Shown here: piece by piece, positions 48,154 to 57,921 of the stretch | How the letters are laid out: the number at the start of each line of letters is the position of its first letter | Position numbering within the stretch: position 1 is the stretch's first letter | Assembly (NCBI GenBank): GCA_015059945.1 | Contig: SUZJ01000006.1 | Span: forward strand, 1 to 64,000 | Length of the DNA stretch: 64,000 nucleotides | Reading direction: 5' to 3' | Source: Rikenellaceae bacterium | GTDB taxonomy: Bacteria; Bacteroidota; Bacteroidia; Bacteroidales; Rikenellaceae | The notes under the pieces: generated by a model | What the model was told of the DNA's origin: nothing | Seen by the model: the letters and a program-made list of their open reading frames with translations, nothing else | Database searches by the model: none | Program-made: the position numbers and the translations under genes

Positions 48154-48222
48154 TGTCTTTCTTCCTTAATGAATAGTTGGTCTTATATATAAACTCAGTA
48201 ATCGGATTATTGAAAATCCTCT

Positions 48223-48230
48223 ACAAATGT
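48223..48230 (-). promoter_or_regulatory. -7 promoter box of RluB-type gene
   Basis: TACATTTG on the minus strand, 70 nt before the ATG at 48153. Confidence 0.65.
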
Positions 48231-48308
48231 ACGTTTTTTTTCCTTATTTGTTACACCAGAGCCCCATTTTGGCCACATTTTATACCAATAATAGTGCCGT
48301 AACCATAC

Positions 48309-48356
48309 AAAGAAAGGCCCCTCGGAGCAGAATCTTTCTCTTGGGGCCTTTTCTTT
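48309..48356 (-). terminator. Terminator of acyl-CoA ligase gene
   Basis: Interrupted stem AAAGAAAGGCCCC/GGGGCCTTTTCTTT around a 19-nt loop, 27 bp beyond the stop codon of the minus-strand ligase gene. Confidence 0.7.
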
Positions 48357-48382
48357 GGTCTATTATACCTTTGCCGAGTGGC

Positions 48383-50272
48383 TTAGAATTTGCCTACGTT
48401 GTAGTAGATGTCCTTACCCTCGGGGGTGTACATAGCGTTGAGGCGGTCGGCAAAGTGCTCCTCTACCTTGCCCCTTACGACCTTCATAGTCGAGTTGATA
48501 AGGTGGTTCTGCTCGGTGAAGGGCTCGTCAAGCAGAGCAAAGGTTGCGGGCAACCAGCGCTCGGGGAACTGACCTTCGTACTTGCCACCTTTCTTGTACT
48601 CGTTCAGGTCTTTCTGCACCAGCTCAATAATCTTGCGCTGGCCCTCCTCGCTGTCAATCGAGAGCTTCAGAGGAGCCAGAGCTGCCTTCATAGCCTCTTT
48701 GTTGGGCGAAATAAGCAGGGTGGTGTAGGGGTCCTGATTGTTGTGCAGGATTGCGTGGTCAATAAACTTCGATGTCGAAACGTATGCCTCCTCGATGCCC
48801 TCGGGGCAGTATTTCTCGCCATCGGCAGCAATCAGCAGGCTCTTGAAACGGCCGTAAACATAGAGCAGGTCGCCCTTGATGGCACCCATATCACCGGTGT
48901 AGAGCCAGCCGTCTTTGACGGTGTCGGCGGTCGACTTGTCGTTTTTCCAGTAGCCCATCATCACGTTCTCGCCTTTGCAGACCATCTCGCCCTTTTCGCC
49001 CTCGGGAAGCTCGTTGCCCTCGGTGTCGCAAATCTTCATCTCGAAGGGTTTAACCATCACACCGCTCGAACCGAACTGGTACCTGCGGGGACCATTCGAC
49101 GAGATTACGGGGGTAGCCTCGCTCAAGCCGTAGCCCTGGAACATAGGCATACCTACTGCCATAAAGAATACCTGCAACTCTTTGTCAAGCAGTGCACCAC
49201 CGCCCACAAAGAATCTCAGCTCGCCACCAAAGGCCTCCCTCACTTTCGAGAAGATAACCTTGTCGAACAGCCAAACCAGAGGTTTGCGCAGAGCCTTCAA
49301 ACCCTTGCCGCGCTCTTTGTCGCTGTCGCCATTGTAGGCAATAGCATTTTTGAGGCCCCAGTTGTAGAGTGTCTCAACCACTTTACCTTTGGCCTTGATG
49401 CTGTTTTCGATATTTTTTTTGAAGTTCTTAGCCAGAGTAGGCACACTCAGGATGATGTGGGGTTTAACCTCTTTGATGTTCAGAGGAATGTTGCGCAGGG
49501 TCTCTTTGCCGGTGCGGCCGTTCTGTACGGTAGCCACCTGTGCGCCCTTGTGCATAAAGATATAGAAGCCCACAACGTGTGCGAAGCAGTGGTCCAGAGG
49601 CAGGATAATCAGTGTGCGCCAAGTCTCGTCGATATCCATCAGCGTAAGTGCCTGCTCAACATTGGCGGTGTAGTTGCGGTGCGACAGACATACGCCTTTG
49701 GGGTCGGCGGTGGTACCGCTGGTGTAGGTGATGGTTGCCAGGTCGTCGTTCTGGATAGCCTGACCAATCTTCAAGAAGCCCTCTTTGTCCTCAGCGAGCA
49801 ACTCGCGGCCCAGCTCGATAACGCTCTGCAACGACACCTCTTTGGCCTGATAGTCGTCAATGGGATCGAGTACGATAACTTTCTCTACCAGAGGCAGCTC
49901 GTCGATGATGCGACGGATTTTGGGCAACTGGCCTTTCGATACGATTATGAATTTGGTATCCGAGTGTTTCAGACGGAAAGTAAGGTCGTTGCTCTCTTCG
50001 AGCTTAATCGACAGGGGCACGTTGGCAGCGCCTGCGTAGAACATTGCCAGCTCCGAGATAATCCACAGATTGCGGCCCTCCGACAGCAGTGCCATATTAT
50101 CTTTGGGTGCTACACCCAGTTTGACCAAACCGGCACCAATCTCGTAAACCTGATCGCGCACCTGTGCGTAGGTGGTATCAATCCACTCTTTACCGATTTT
50201 CTCTTTCAGAAATACGTTGTTAGGATACTTTGCGATAGACTCTTCAAAGAGGTCAACCAAGGTTTTCTTCAT
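48383..50272 (-). CDS. Long-chain fatty acid--CoA ligase (AMP-binding)
   Basis: A 629-residue acyl-CoA synthetase that activates fatty acids with ATP and CoA. The AMP-binding signature is ITYTSGTTADPKGVCLSHRN (about 197-216); the A5 motif GYGLSEATPV and the A7/A8 region GWLYTGDMGAIKGDLLYVYGRFKSLLIAADGEKYCPEGIE (about 445-485) follow. This type (FadD15-like, with VKPFEMKI) is common in Bacteroidota. No membrane segment. A promoter box lies at 50332-50325, 53 nt upstream. It is monocistronic. Confidence 0.93.
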   Translation of the reverse strand: MKKTLVDLFEESIAKYPNNVFLKEKIGKEWIDTTYAQVRDQVYEIGAGLVKLGVAPKDNMALLSEGRNLWIISELAMFYAGAANVPLSIKLEESNDLTFRLKHSDTKFIIVSKGQLPKIRRIIDELPLVEKVIVLDPIDDYQAKEVSLQSVIELGRELLAEDKEGFLKIGQAIQNDDLATITYTSGTTADPKGVCLSHRNYTANVEQALTLMDIDETWRTLIILPLDHCFAHVVGFYIFMHKGAQVATVQNGRTGKETLRNIPLNIKEVKPHIILSVPTLAKNFKKNIENSIKAKGKVVETLYNWGLKNAIAYNGDSDKERGKGLKALRKPLVWLFDKVIFSKVREAFGGELRFFVGGGALLDKELQVFFMAVGMPMFQGYGLSEATPVISSNGPRRYQFGSSGVMVKPFEMKICDTEGNELPEGEKGEMVCKGENVMMGYWKNDKSTADTVKDGWLYTGDMGAIKGDLLYVYGRFKSLLIAADGEKYCPEGIEEAYVSTSKFIDHAILHNNQDPYTTLLISPNKEAMKAALAPLKLSIDSEEGQRKIIELVQKDLNEYKKGGKYEGQFPERWLPATFALLDEPFTEQNHLINSTMKVVRGKVEEHFADRLNAMYTPEGKDIYYNVGKF

Positions 50273-50324
50273 AGCGTAAATTATTTATGTGTTTGTTTTG
50301 TGTTTTACATTTTGTGTGGCGCTA

Positions 50325-50332
50325 CAAATTTA
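50325..50332 (-). promoter_or_regulatory. -7 promoter box of acyl-CoA ligase gene
   Basis: TAAATTTG on the minus strand, 53 nt before the ATG at 50272, with TTG near 50353-50351. Confidence 0.6.
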
Positions 50333-50409
50333 ACAAATTTGTCGTGGTTTGCAACAAATGGCCCATTTTTTTGTCCAATTGGCCACTTTTGACCACTTAT
50401 GGCCACTCT

Positions 50410-51051
50410 TTACCCCTTAATTGTTATCTCTTCGGCACTCAGTTTGGGCACATAGTGTACCCCCTGTTCGTCGCGCCAGTAGTCGTGGTTGTCGCCCTCG
50501 GCTATGGTTGTTAGCACAATCTTTTCGTCGGGCTTGCCTATGGCCACCACCAACAGTGGCTCCAACTCAAGGCCCAAGCTCTCCTTCAGCCCTGCGTGGT
50601 CGAAGGCACCAATGCAGATGCCACCCAGACCAATCTCGGTGGCCTGCAACAGCATACTCTGGGCCGATATGCCCAAATCTATCCAGACGTAGTGGTCGCT
50701 CTCGGCCTTGGCGTTGCAGATTACCACAAAGGCTCTGGGCTCGTGGCCCTCAAAGGGCAGGTGCAGGTTGCGCAACGCTCCGCCCAACCTGATGTAGGGC
50801 AGCACCTTATGAGCCTCGTCGGCCAGCACGGGTCTGAAACGCAACACCTGCTGATTGCGTGCCGAGGGTATCTTGGTATTCACCTCGATTATGCGGCTCA
50901 GCTGGTCGGCCCTCACGACAAACGAGTTGTCGTAGCCTCGGTAGCTGCGGTTTTTCTCCAATAGTCGCCCCAGCTTGTGCCCACTCTTTGTGCGGCTTGC
51001 GGGCTGGGCTTTGTAGTCCTCCATCTTCTTCTCTAAATAGTTGTCTGCCAT
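50410..51051 (-). CDS. Nitroreductase family protein
   Basis: A 213-residue flavoprotein of the nitroreductase superfamily. Recognisable blocks are KNRSYRGYDNSFVVRADQLSRIIEVNTKIPSARNQQVLRF (FMN-binding R-S-x-R-x-[FY] and P-S-A-x-N-x-Q, about 34-74), WIDLGISAQSMLLQATEIGLGGICIG (about 130-155) and LLVVAIGKPDE. The ATG at 51051 (MADNYLEKK) is preferred to an upstream GTG/TTG in the same frame. The substrate is unknown; in anaerobes these enzymes often reduce flavins, quinones or nitro compounds. Confidence 0.9.
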   Translation of the reverse strand: MADNYLEKKMEDYKAQPASRTKSGHKLGRLLEKNRSYRGYDNSFVVRADQLSRIIEVNTKIPSARNQQVLRFRPVLADEAHKVLPYIRLGGALRNLHLPFEGHEPRAFVVICNAKAESDHYVWIDLGISAQSMLLQATEIGLGGICIGAFDHAGLKESLGLELEPLLVVAIGKPDEKIVLTTIAEGDNHDYWRDEQGVHYVPKLSAEEITIKG

Positions 51052-51087
51052 AGGTCTTGCGTTTTTTCTTATGGGGTATATCTCTCT

Positions 51088-51130
51088 ACACAAATGGCTG
51101 CCCTTTTAAGTGCGGACAGCCATTTTGTGT
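51088..51130 (-). terminator. Terminator of Omp28-type gene (51159)
   Basis: Near-perfect stem ACACAAATGGCTG/CAGCCATTTTGTGT with a 1-nt bulge, just beyond the stop codon of the minus-strand lipoprotein gene. Confidence 0.6.
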
Positions 51131-51158
51131 GTTTATTGGTTACAACTCTCTCGAGTGA

Positions 51159-52658
51159 TTATTTGTACTCAAACTCGATAGTTGCGTTCAGGGCCGAGGT
51201 CTCAACGGCGTTGGCAACATATACGCCAGCATCCTCTTGGGCAGTAACGAAGAATACCAGGCGGCAGTTGTCGGCATTCCACTTATCGTCGAGCTCCATA
51301 GTAAAGACGTGGTCGGCAACCTGACCTGCCTCCAAGTTACCCACCGAGTGGCCACGATAGCGCAGCTGACCACCGCTGTCGTGGCGGCTGTCGGCAATGC
51401 GGATAACGGCCTCGTGAATGTCGAAGTCGTAGTCATATATCTGTGCACTGTTGGCCTGAGTTGCCTTGATGCCATCCTCTACCAACCAAGCACCCACATA
51501 GTATTCGCCAGTCTGGTGAGCCTTTACGGTCAGGCGGGCAACAACGGTGCTACCCTCAATCGACGAACGGGCCGACAAACCGGCTTTGGCTGCTTCGAGC
51601 TGTGCGGCATCGATATATTTCATAATGTTCTGTTTGTTGCCACTGCGACCATTGTTGCCGTAGCTATAATGCATATCGAGCAGAATGGTGGGGTAAGAAT
51701 TTACACCCATCACATTTGCCAGAGTGGTGTAGGGTGGTTGGAGATACAGTGCGTATTCGGCATCTTCGGGGTCGCCGTTGTAGGTGTGGGCTGCGGCCAA
51801 CACAAATTTGTCGTTGTAGTTGGCATCCTGCATCAGGTCTTTGATAGCCGACGACATATAGGGGCAGTTGGGACAACCTGTACCGGTAAACTGGTTCAGC
51901 AGCGAGCGACGTTTGAACGAGGTGTTCTCGGGGTCGGTGTCGATTGCTCGGCTGGGGATTGCAAAGTCTACTGCGGTGATGCGGATGGGTTTGTCAATGG
52001 TGTTGGCGCTACCATAGCTAACCCAAATATCCCTCACACCCACCTCGGCAGGGGTGTACTGGGGCAGGGTGTAGAGGTCGTCGTTGGCATCAACGTAGTC
52101 TACCATCTCGAAGTCGGTATCGGTAATCTCTACATTGTCGCTACCGCTCAGGTAGAACTTAATCTTGTTGGCATCGTTAACCACCTTGCCATCCTTGCGC
52201 ACGATGATAAATACGGCATCCTCGCCACGCTGGAATACGGTCGAAGTAGCCACTACCGACAGTCCCTCCTGGCCCTCTACGTCGCTCAGGTCGAGTTTGC
52301 TCAGCTTGGCATCTACGGCAGTGATTTTTACGATGTTCGACTTGTTTTCGCCATACATAAAGTAGAACTCATACTCGCCAGGGGTGGTGGTCTTGAATAC
52401 CAGGTTGGTCAAATCCACAACCACAAGGTTGTTGGTTTTGGCATCGTAGGCCTCTACCTCGGCAGCCTCAACGGGCACGCCATCGAGGGTTGCGGTAAAC
52501 GTAACGGTATCGTTGCCGTCGGCATAGATAGTGGTAGCCGAGGCAGTTACTTTGAAGGTGCCCTCGGTTACATCGGTGCCGCCATTGTTGGGGCCCTCGC
52601 AACTTACCAGGGTGGCCACTGCGGCTACCATCAGTGCAAAATACTTAACGATTTTCAT
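51159..52658 (-). CDS. Omp28-type lipoprotein with thioredoxin-like CPNC domain
   Basis: A 499-residue lipoprotein (lipobox LVSC, lipid at C20). Two Ig-like domains come first (about 35-115 and 130-235, e.g. IYADGNDTVTFTATLDGVPV), then an Omp28/thioredoxin-like domain that starts at about 245 with the redox-like motif FTGTGCPNCPYM (C262, C265) and contains NSYPTILLDMHYSYG (the cis-Pro-like loop). A final beta domain ends the protein. The family was first described as Porphyromonas gingivalis Omp28, a putative adhesin. It lies 84 bp downstream of a DUF6029 gene on the same strand and has three paralogs at 60-63.6 kb. Confidence 0.85.
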   Translation of the reverse strand: MKIVKYFALMVAAVATLVSCEGPNNGGTDVTEGTFKVTASATTIYADGNDTVTFTATLDGVPVEAAEVEAYDAKTNNLVVVDLTNLVFKTTTPGEYEFYFMYGENKSNIVKITAVDAKLSKLDLSDVEGQEGLSVVATSTVFQRGEDAVFIIVRKDGKVVNDANKIKFYLSGSDNVEITDTDFEMVDYVDANDDLYTLPQYTPAEVGVRDIWVSYGSANTIDKPIRITAVDFAIPSRAIDTDPENTSFKRRSLLNQFTGTGCPNCPYMSSAIKDLMQDANYNDKFVLAAAHTYNGDPEDAEYALYLQPPYTTLANVMGVNSYPTILLDMHYSYGNNGRSGNKQNIMKYIDAAQLEAAKAGLSARSSIEGSTVVARLTVKAHQTGEYYVGAWLVEDGIKATQANSAQIYDYDFDIHEAVIRIADSRHDSGGQLRYRGHSVGNLEAGQVADHVFTMELDDKWNADNCRLVFFVTAQEDAGVYVANAVETSALNATIEFEYK

Positions 52659-52742
52659 CTCTTTAATACTCTCTCTATTCGGTTGGTTATTGTGTTTTTT
52701 GTTGTTTCTACGTTGTTGGTGTACTACCACACGCTTGGCCTT

Positions 52743-54368
52743 TTAGAACGAGGTGCTGAGCATCAGGTTCAGACCTGTGTAGGCGGGCGAGTAGCGACAC
52801 ACACCGCCCGAGCAGACCATACCTGCCCTGTTGCGGCCATAGCTCAGCTGTGCTCGGGTGCGCCCCTGAGTGTAACTTGCGCCCACGCTGTAATAGTTAA
52901 TCTTCTCTACGCCATTGTGGTAGTTCTGGCGCCTTTCGAGCCTCTGGTGGTTGTACATATCGCTCACAAAGATACTCCACCTTGGGGCCATATTGAACTC
53001 GACCAGAGCAGCAACCCAGTCGCCCTCGTAGTCGTTCGAGAGCAGGTACTGGGCCTCTACGCGCACCGAGTTCTTCTTGTTAATTTTGTAGCTCACGTCG
53101 CCCACGAAGATGTTTGACGTGCAAACCTCGGGGTGAGCCATATCGTTGTGGGGAATAAACTGCTGCAACGAGTAGAAGAACGTAGCCTTCCACTCCCTGC
53201 TCCACTGACGCTCCACATCGAAGTTGAAGTCCCTCCAAAACATCAGCCTCTCCCTGGTGATTGCTTGGTCGCTGCGCAGGGTGTAGGCGGTCGAGAAGTT
53301 GGCGTGCAGTGTCCAACTATCGTACCTCACCTTGCGGTTGCGAATCTTGTAGAACAGATCCACCTGTGCGCCAATCTCGCCATCGGGAATCACTTGCAAG
53401 GGGTTCAAGTTGGCCAACATATAGGTGTGCTGGCGGGTTAGTGCAGGCAGATAGTTGAGCATATTGCCCGTGCCGCTGCCATAGAGCGAGAGCATAGTGC
53501 TCATACGGCTCAGAATCCTGGTTTGGGCCATCACACTGAATGTACCTTTGGTATAGCCTGCCTCGGCCAACAGTGCGGTACCGGGTTTGGCTTGGTCGGC
53601 AACTACCGAGCCCAAGTCGGCACTCTTGCCTGCATACTCGGCTTTGAGCGTCATACCCTTCCAGTCAAACGAGGTGCGGGCCGACCAGAGGTTGAGCAGA
53701 GGCGTTTCGAGGCCCCTCCAACCGAAGCCCATATCCTGCTTGTCGAGCGACTCGTAGCGCATCAGATAGCTGGCCTCCACGGCCATCATAGCCTCGTTCC
53801 AACCGAGCACGTCCGAGAGCCACATACTTGCATCCACACCTGCCAACAGCGACTCGGCATACTCCAAGTAGAGCCTCGGGCGGCCCACAATGGCTTTGAG
53901 CGACAGGTAGTCGGTGGGCTTGAATGTGGCCCTCAATCCCTCGGTCGAGTTGTTAAGGCCCAACTGGCGGTCCTCAAAGCTGCGGTACACAAGGCCGTTG
54001 CCAAACTGGTCGTAGAAGTCGCCCAGCGTGAGGCCAAAGTTGTCGCCCCTGTAACTGATAAACTTGGTCGCCAGGGCAAATGCGGGGTCGGCTGCGCCAT
54101 AGTTGCGCAACTCGTAGCCCTGCAAGGCGGGCAGATAGATGTCGCCCTGCAAACCTGCCGACAGTCGGCCGCGGTTGTAGTCGATTTTGATGTGGTTGTT
54201 CGAGCCGAAGGTGGCATCGAGCTCTTCGCCCACCACCGGGTCGTTGAAGTAGTAGATGCTGTTCGACTCGACGCTACCGGTCAGTGCTCCTCCGCCCACC
54301 AAAATCTGTGCCTTGGCAAGGCCGAGGCCACACATTACGGCCAGCAGAGTGATAAAAAGTCGCTTCAT
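52743..54368 (-). CDS. DUF6029 family outer membrane protein, copy 1
   Basis: A 541-residue protein with a Sec signal peptide (MKRLFITLLAVMCGLGLAKA) and a predicted large beta-barrel of the Bacteroidales family DUF6029. It shares with the copy at 58463 the N-terminal block LTGSVESNSIYYFND, GDFYDQFGNGLVYRSFEDR, the segment VEFNMAPRWSIFVSDMYNH and the C-terminal YGRNRAGMVCSGGVCR (C519, C524) before a final barrel-type STSF. It lies upstream of an Omp28-type lipoprotein and downstream of a 1030-residue lipoprotein. Function is unknown; the paired cysteines and Omp28 neighbours suggest a thiol-related partnership. Confidence 0.85.
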   Translation of the reverse strand: MKRLFITLLAVMCGLGLAKAQILVGGGALTGSVESNSIYYFNDPVVGEELDATFGSNNHIKIDYNRGRLSAGLQGDIYLPALQGYELRNYGAADPAFALATKFISYRGDNFGLTLGDFYDQFGNGLVYRSFEDRQLGLNNSTEGLRATFKPTDYLSLKAIVGRPRLYLEYAESLLAGVDASMWLSDVLGWNEAMMAVEASYLMRYESLDKQDMGFGWRGLETPLLNLWSARTSFDWKGMTLKAEYAGKSADLGSVVADQAKPGTALLAEAGYTKGTFSVMAQTRILSRMSTMLSLYGSGTGNMLNYLPALTRQHTYMLANLNPLQVIPDGEIGAQVDLFYKIRNRKVRYDSWTLHANFSTAYTLRSDQAITRERLMFWRDFNFDVERQWSREWKATFFYSLQQFIPHNDMAHPEVCTSNIFVGDVSYKINKKNSVRVEAQYLLSNDYEGDWVAALVEFNMAPRWSIFVSDMYNHQRLERRQNYHNGVEKINYYSVGASYTQGRTRAQLSYGRNRAGMVCSGGVCRYSPAYTGLNLMLSTSF

Positions 54369-54398
54369 TTTGGTCTTGTCTGTGGTGCTTCTTTTTTA

Positions 54399-54448
54399 TA
54401 AAAAGCCGAACAGAAACCCTCCGCCTTTTGTGGGGCGGAAGATTTCTG
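54399..54448 (-). terminator. Terminator after 1030-residue lipoprotein gene
   Basis: Stem CAGAAACCCTCCGCC/GGCGGAAGATTTCTG (three central mismatches), followed on the minus strand by TTCGGCTTTTTATAAAAAA. It may be partly read through into the DUF6029 gene 30 bp further on. Confidence 0.7.
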
Positions 54449-54484
54449 AAAGGCGTTGATGTTTAGTCTTTTACGCTCGTTGTA

Positions 54485-57400
54485 CTAACGGTTGTAGAAA
54501 CCGCTCTGAACGCGCTCGCGTGCGGTGGCCTCCCACTCCTCTACGCTGCGAATCTTGTAGGGCTCTACCAACTCGTGCATAGTTACGGGGGTGGTGAAGT
54601 TGGTGGGCGAGTAGGTGCGGCTTACAGGAGTTACCTTGTAGGGGTTCTCCACTATTTGTTTCTTGCCTGCAACCTTCTGCTGCTGTGCCTCGGCGGTGTA
54701 GCCACGAGTCAGCACGATATCCGAGATGATGCTCGAAGCGACTGCAAACGAAGAATAGTACTCATCCTGTACCGAACCCATATTGGGATAGTAGCTCTTC
54801 TCGCCAATAACTACGGGCTTGATGGTGATGGTGTTGCCATCGGCCGAAATCTCTACGGGGAACTTGCCATCAAAAATGTTGCCCTCCTCATCCCACAAGT
54901 AGGGGTACATCTCGCTGGTGGTAGTCTCGTAAGCAACCATGTGGTACTCGTTAACGTACTCGCCCCAACCGGTGTTGGTGGTAGTCCACGACGACATGGG
55001 GATATACCTATTCACGTTGAAGGGTACCCAAGCGTTGCCCTCGGCGTCGAACTCGATGTACCATTTGGGACCGAAGTCGTATACGGGAGCATTGCTACTC
55101 CAACCATTGTATGTATCCGAACAGAACAGGTCGAATGGCGACTTATAGCTGTCTTTTGCCTCGCCAGTAAGGTCGAAACTCCAACCTACACAAGTTACTT
55201 GGTTGCGGTTGCGAACATCCTCGTTGTGGCGGTCAACAGCATCGGTAAACTCGGCGTAGTAGTTGTCGGTAGCCTCCTTCGAGATGCCAAACTGTGCGTA
55301 GGTGTCGTAAACCGACTGGGGCAGAGTCTCGGGATAGGTCTGAGCACCGATAGTAACCTTGCTGGTTTTCTCCGAAGTCAGGGCCTGAATCTCGCCGGTA
55401 TCCTCATCTACGACTGCTTTGTAGAGAATGGTTGCTTTGGCAGTCCAGTCGCCATCGAGCGAGGTGAAGTAGTTCGACTCGATTTTGTTTGCGGGGTCGG
55501 TAACTGCCGAAACGGCCTTAACAGTCTCGGTATAATAGTGGTTGCTCTCACCATTGTAGACTTTCATCGCAAAGTAGTTTACGGCATTGGGACGGCTGGG
55601 AATCTCTACGATAAGACCGTCAGCCGAGTTAATCATAGCCACGTCGGCCGCGCTGAGGGGGTTACCATAGTAGTCGAGCAACATCTCGGGGGGGTAAGCT
55701 GCGCCGAGCCACTCGCGCTCGTAGTTGGCGATGTAGTATGCCTGCTTAATCTGCGACGAAGCAGCAGTCTTCTTAACGAGGTAACGCACCTTGTCGGGTG
55801 TAGAATCCAATACGGTTACGGTTACCTCTGGTGCGGGCAACTTAAACTCGCCAAGTTTGAACTCTTTGTGGTAGAAGCTCTGCTTGGTAGCATCGCAAAT
55901 GCCGTCGCCATCTTTGTCGCCACCAGCCATTGCTACGATATATGCGTGGAATACACTATTTCTGTCGGTAAGTACACCATTCACAAAGCTGAAACTACCC
56001 TCCTCAGAGCCATAGTAGTCCTCGCCCAAGTACATCTCTTTGGGGCCGGTCAGGCTGATTGCGCCCTCGTTGAAACCACTGTTAGAGGTTACAAACCACT
56101 GCATATACTTCTCGTCGTTGTCGAGCAAAGGCAGCAGTTGCTGACGCATACCCTCGGTAATTACGAATACACAATACTGCTCAACATCTTCGGTGGGGGT
56201 AAAGCGCAGTTTTGCTTTGGTGTTGTTGTTGTCCGACGACAAAAGCACCTCACAATTGACTGTGCCATCGAAAGGCTCGGGCTGGGTATTGGTTACCAAC
56301 TCCTGTACAGCAAAGCCATACCACCAAGGTACTTGGTTAGATGATACATTGTAGTCCTTCTCCCATGCGGCGTTGTACTCCTCTTCGAGGAACAAGGGTT
56401 GATAGTAACCATCGGTAAAGTTGGCATACCAGTAGTGGTCGCCATAGCGATACTCACCCATCATAAGCATATTGGGCTGACCGGGTACCAAAATCGAGTG
56501 TACTTGCAAGTAGGTGCCATACTCCTCGTCGTAGGCGGGTTTGCCATCAGGACCGAGTACCCAAGCGGAGTTGTTGTCGAAGGTCATCGAGCAACTCTCC
56601 TTAATTTGGTTGTTGTAGTAGTCCTCGTGAAGGTTGATAGAATTAGCAAAGCTCTCGGCACGTCCGTTCTTACCAAACTTGTGGTTGAGGTTGAAGGCGT
56701 ACAAATCCCACAAACCCCACTTCACAATGTGGTTCAGCTCGGCCAACGAGTCGGGCAGCTTGATGTCCACCTTGAAGCTTGCGTAGTCTATGCTGTGAAT
56801 CTTGAACGACTCCGAGAAGTCCTGAGTCTTGATGCCATCCAGAATGAGCACCTCTTCGTAGTACTCCTCCAACTCGGCCACCTCACCGGCGATGTAGATG
56901 GCGTAGTCGTTGTTGGGCATCAGGGCGTTAATCGTAACTTCCTGTTTAGCCTCGTTGATATCGCCCGACTTACCTGTTGCAAAGATAATGTCGGCAGTGG
57001 GAGTCACTTCGGGCAGACCATCTTTTACGCGGTAAACCAGATAGGCGTAGCGCGAAATGCGGGCCGAAGTGATTGCAAACTTGGCAGCAGTGGTACCAAC
57101 CGACACAACCTCAGCACTCATAGTGGGCTGGGCGTAGGTCATAAGGGTAGCCTTTGCAACCTCGGGGAATACATAGGTCTTGTCCTCTACTACCAGACGG
57201 CCTGCAACAAACACGATGTAGCCACTGTCGGGCTCGAGGTCTGTTACGTTGAGCCTTACAACCGACTGACCCTCGGTCAGTTCGATGGGGGTGCCGTTGG
57301 CAAAGATATCCTCGGCAGTGGGAACATCTTTGTACTCGGCGGTGAGGTCGGCCTGTACAACCTGATAGGCCAACTCGTTTACTACGTTGAAGTTGATTTG

Positions 57401-57577
57401 CACCGTTGCATCTTCGATGTTGGTGGCGGTAACTTTCAGACGCAGGCTCGCATCTTTGAGCAGCTCCTCGGCGGTGGGCTCAATGGGCTCATCGGGGGTG
57501 TTTGGTTCGTCACAACCCACCATTGCCACTGCGGCAGCGCAGAGGGCCAAAAGGGCGTAAAATTTAATTTTCTTCAT
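54485..57577 (-). CDS. Large lipoprotein with FN3-like domains
   Basis: A 1030-residue lipoprotein (lipobox MVGC, lipid at C22, followed by DEPNTPDEPIEP, an acidic stretch that fits surface export). The N-terminal 240 residues contain two or three fibronectin-III-like units, e.g. LRLKVTATNIEDATVQINFN..LEPDSGYIVFVAGRLV and AEVVSVGTTAAKFAITSARI..LMPNNDYAIYIAGEVA. The remaining 780 residues hold further FN3-like parts (TVTVLDSTPDKVRYLVKKTA) and a C-terminal region with many W, Y and N that I cannot assign. It is the first gene of the minus-strand group in front of DUF6029 and Omp28. Function unknown. Confidence 0.78.
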   Translation of the reverse strand: MKKIKFYALLALCAAAVAMVGCDEPNTPDEPIEPTAEELLKDASLRLKVTATNIEDATVQINFNVVNELAYQVVQADLTAEYKDVPTAEDIFANGTPIELTEGQSVVRLNVTDLEPDSGYIVFVAGRLVVEDKTYVFPEVAKATLMTYAQPTMSAEVVSVGTTAAKFAITSARISRYAYLVYRVKDGLPEVTPTADIIFATGKSGDINEAKQEVTINALMPNNDYAIYIAGEVAELEEYYEEVLILDGIKTQDFSESFKIHSIDYASFKVDIKLPDSLAELNHIVKWGLWDLYAFNLNHKFGKNGRAESFANSINLHEDYYNNQIKESCSMTFDNNSAWVLGPDGKPAYDEEYGTYLQVHSILVPGQPNMLMMGEYRYGDHYWYANFTDGYYQPLFLEEEYNAAWEKDYNVSSNQVPWWYGFAVQELVTNTQPEPFDGTVNCEVLLSSDNNNTKAKLRFTPTEDVEQYCVFVITEGMRQQLLPLLDNDEKYMQWFVTSNSGFNEGAISLTGPKEMYLGEDYYGSEEGSFSFVNGVLTDRNSVFHAYIVAMAGGDKDGDGICDATKQSFYHKEFKLGEFKLPAPEVTVTVLDSTPDKVRYLVKKTAASSQIKQAYYIANYEREWLGAAYPPEMLLDYYGNPLSAADVAMINSADGLIVEIPSRPNAVNYFAMKVYNGESNHYYTETVKAVSAVTDPANKIESNYFTSLDGDWTAKATILYKAVVDEDTGEIQALTSEKTSKVTIGAQTYPETLPQSVYDTYAQFGISKEATDNYYAEFTDAVDRHNEDVRNRNQVTCVGWSFDLTGEAKDSYKSPFDLFCSDTYNGWSSNAPVYDFGPKWYIEFDAEGNAWVPFNVNRYIPMSSWTTTNTGWGEYVNEYHMVAYETTTSEMYPYLWDEEGNIFDGKFPVEISADGNTITIKPVVIGEKSYYPNMGSVQDEYYSSFAVASSIISDIVLTRGYTAEAQQQKVAGKKQIVENPYKVTPVSRTYSPTNFTTPVTMHELVEPYKIRSVEEWEATARERVQSGFYNR

Positions 57578-57921
57578 TGTTGTTAATGTGTTGTTAGTTA
57601 ATTATTTTTTCTTTTTTGCGGTTATTCTGCGTTTGTCTATTTGTCGAAGCGACTTCCCAATTTTTCGAATGAAGTTAGGTTCGTGCACATTACGTCAAAA
57701 TATCGGGTGCAATATAGGTATTTTTTTTGAAACAGCAACACCAACCCTCCCAAATGGCAACTTTTTTCGATAATATATAAAAATGGGAGCGAAATGTTTG
57801 GAGGACTTGAAAAAATAAGTATATTTGCCGAGATTATTGTAGTTTTTCTCTTTTCGCAAAATTGGTGCAAATAAGTGAAAATTAGTAACTAACGAACATA
57901 AATAAACAATCAAAGAAGATT
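57578..57921. other. Divergent intergenic region between the two envelope gene groups
   Basis: 344 bp that are AT-rich and hold no gene. The plus strand has a good promoter (57820-57827). I see no clear -7 box for the minus-strand lipoprotein gene. The stretch from 57700 to 57800 has homopolymeric T and A tracts. Confidence 0.5.
57820..57827 (+). promoter_or_regulatory. -7 promoter box of TlpA/DUF6029/Omp28 operon
   Basis: TATATTTG with TTTG at 57796-57799 at the expected -33 spacing (20 bp); the leader to the ATG at 57922 is about 88 nt. Confidence 0.75.

Noticed and set aside
44197-50392. Long plus-strand frames opposite the patatin, RluB-type and acyl-CoA ligase genes (605, 430 and 721 codons)
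   Set aside because: All are antisense to clear genes with complete motifs; amino-acid composition is that of reverse-strand shadows.
51237-57586. Plus-strand frames of 395-626 codons opposite Omp28, DUF6029 and the 1030-residue lipoprotein
   Set aside because: The minus-strand frames carry signal peptides, lipoboxes and family motifs; the plus-strand ones carry none.
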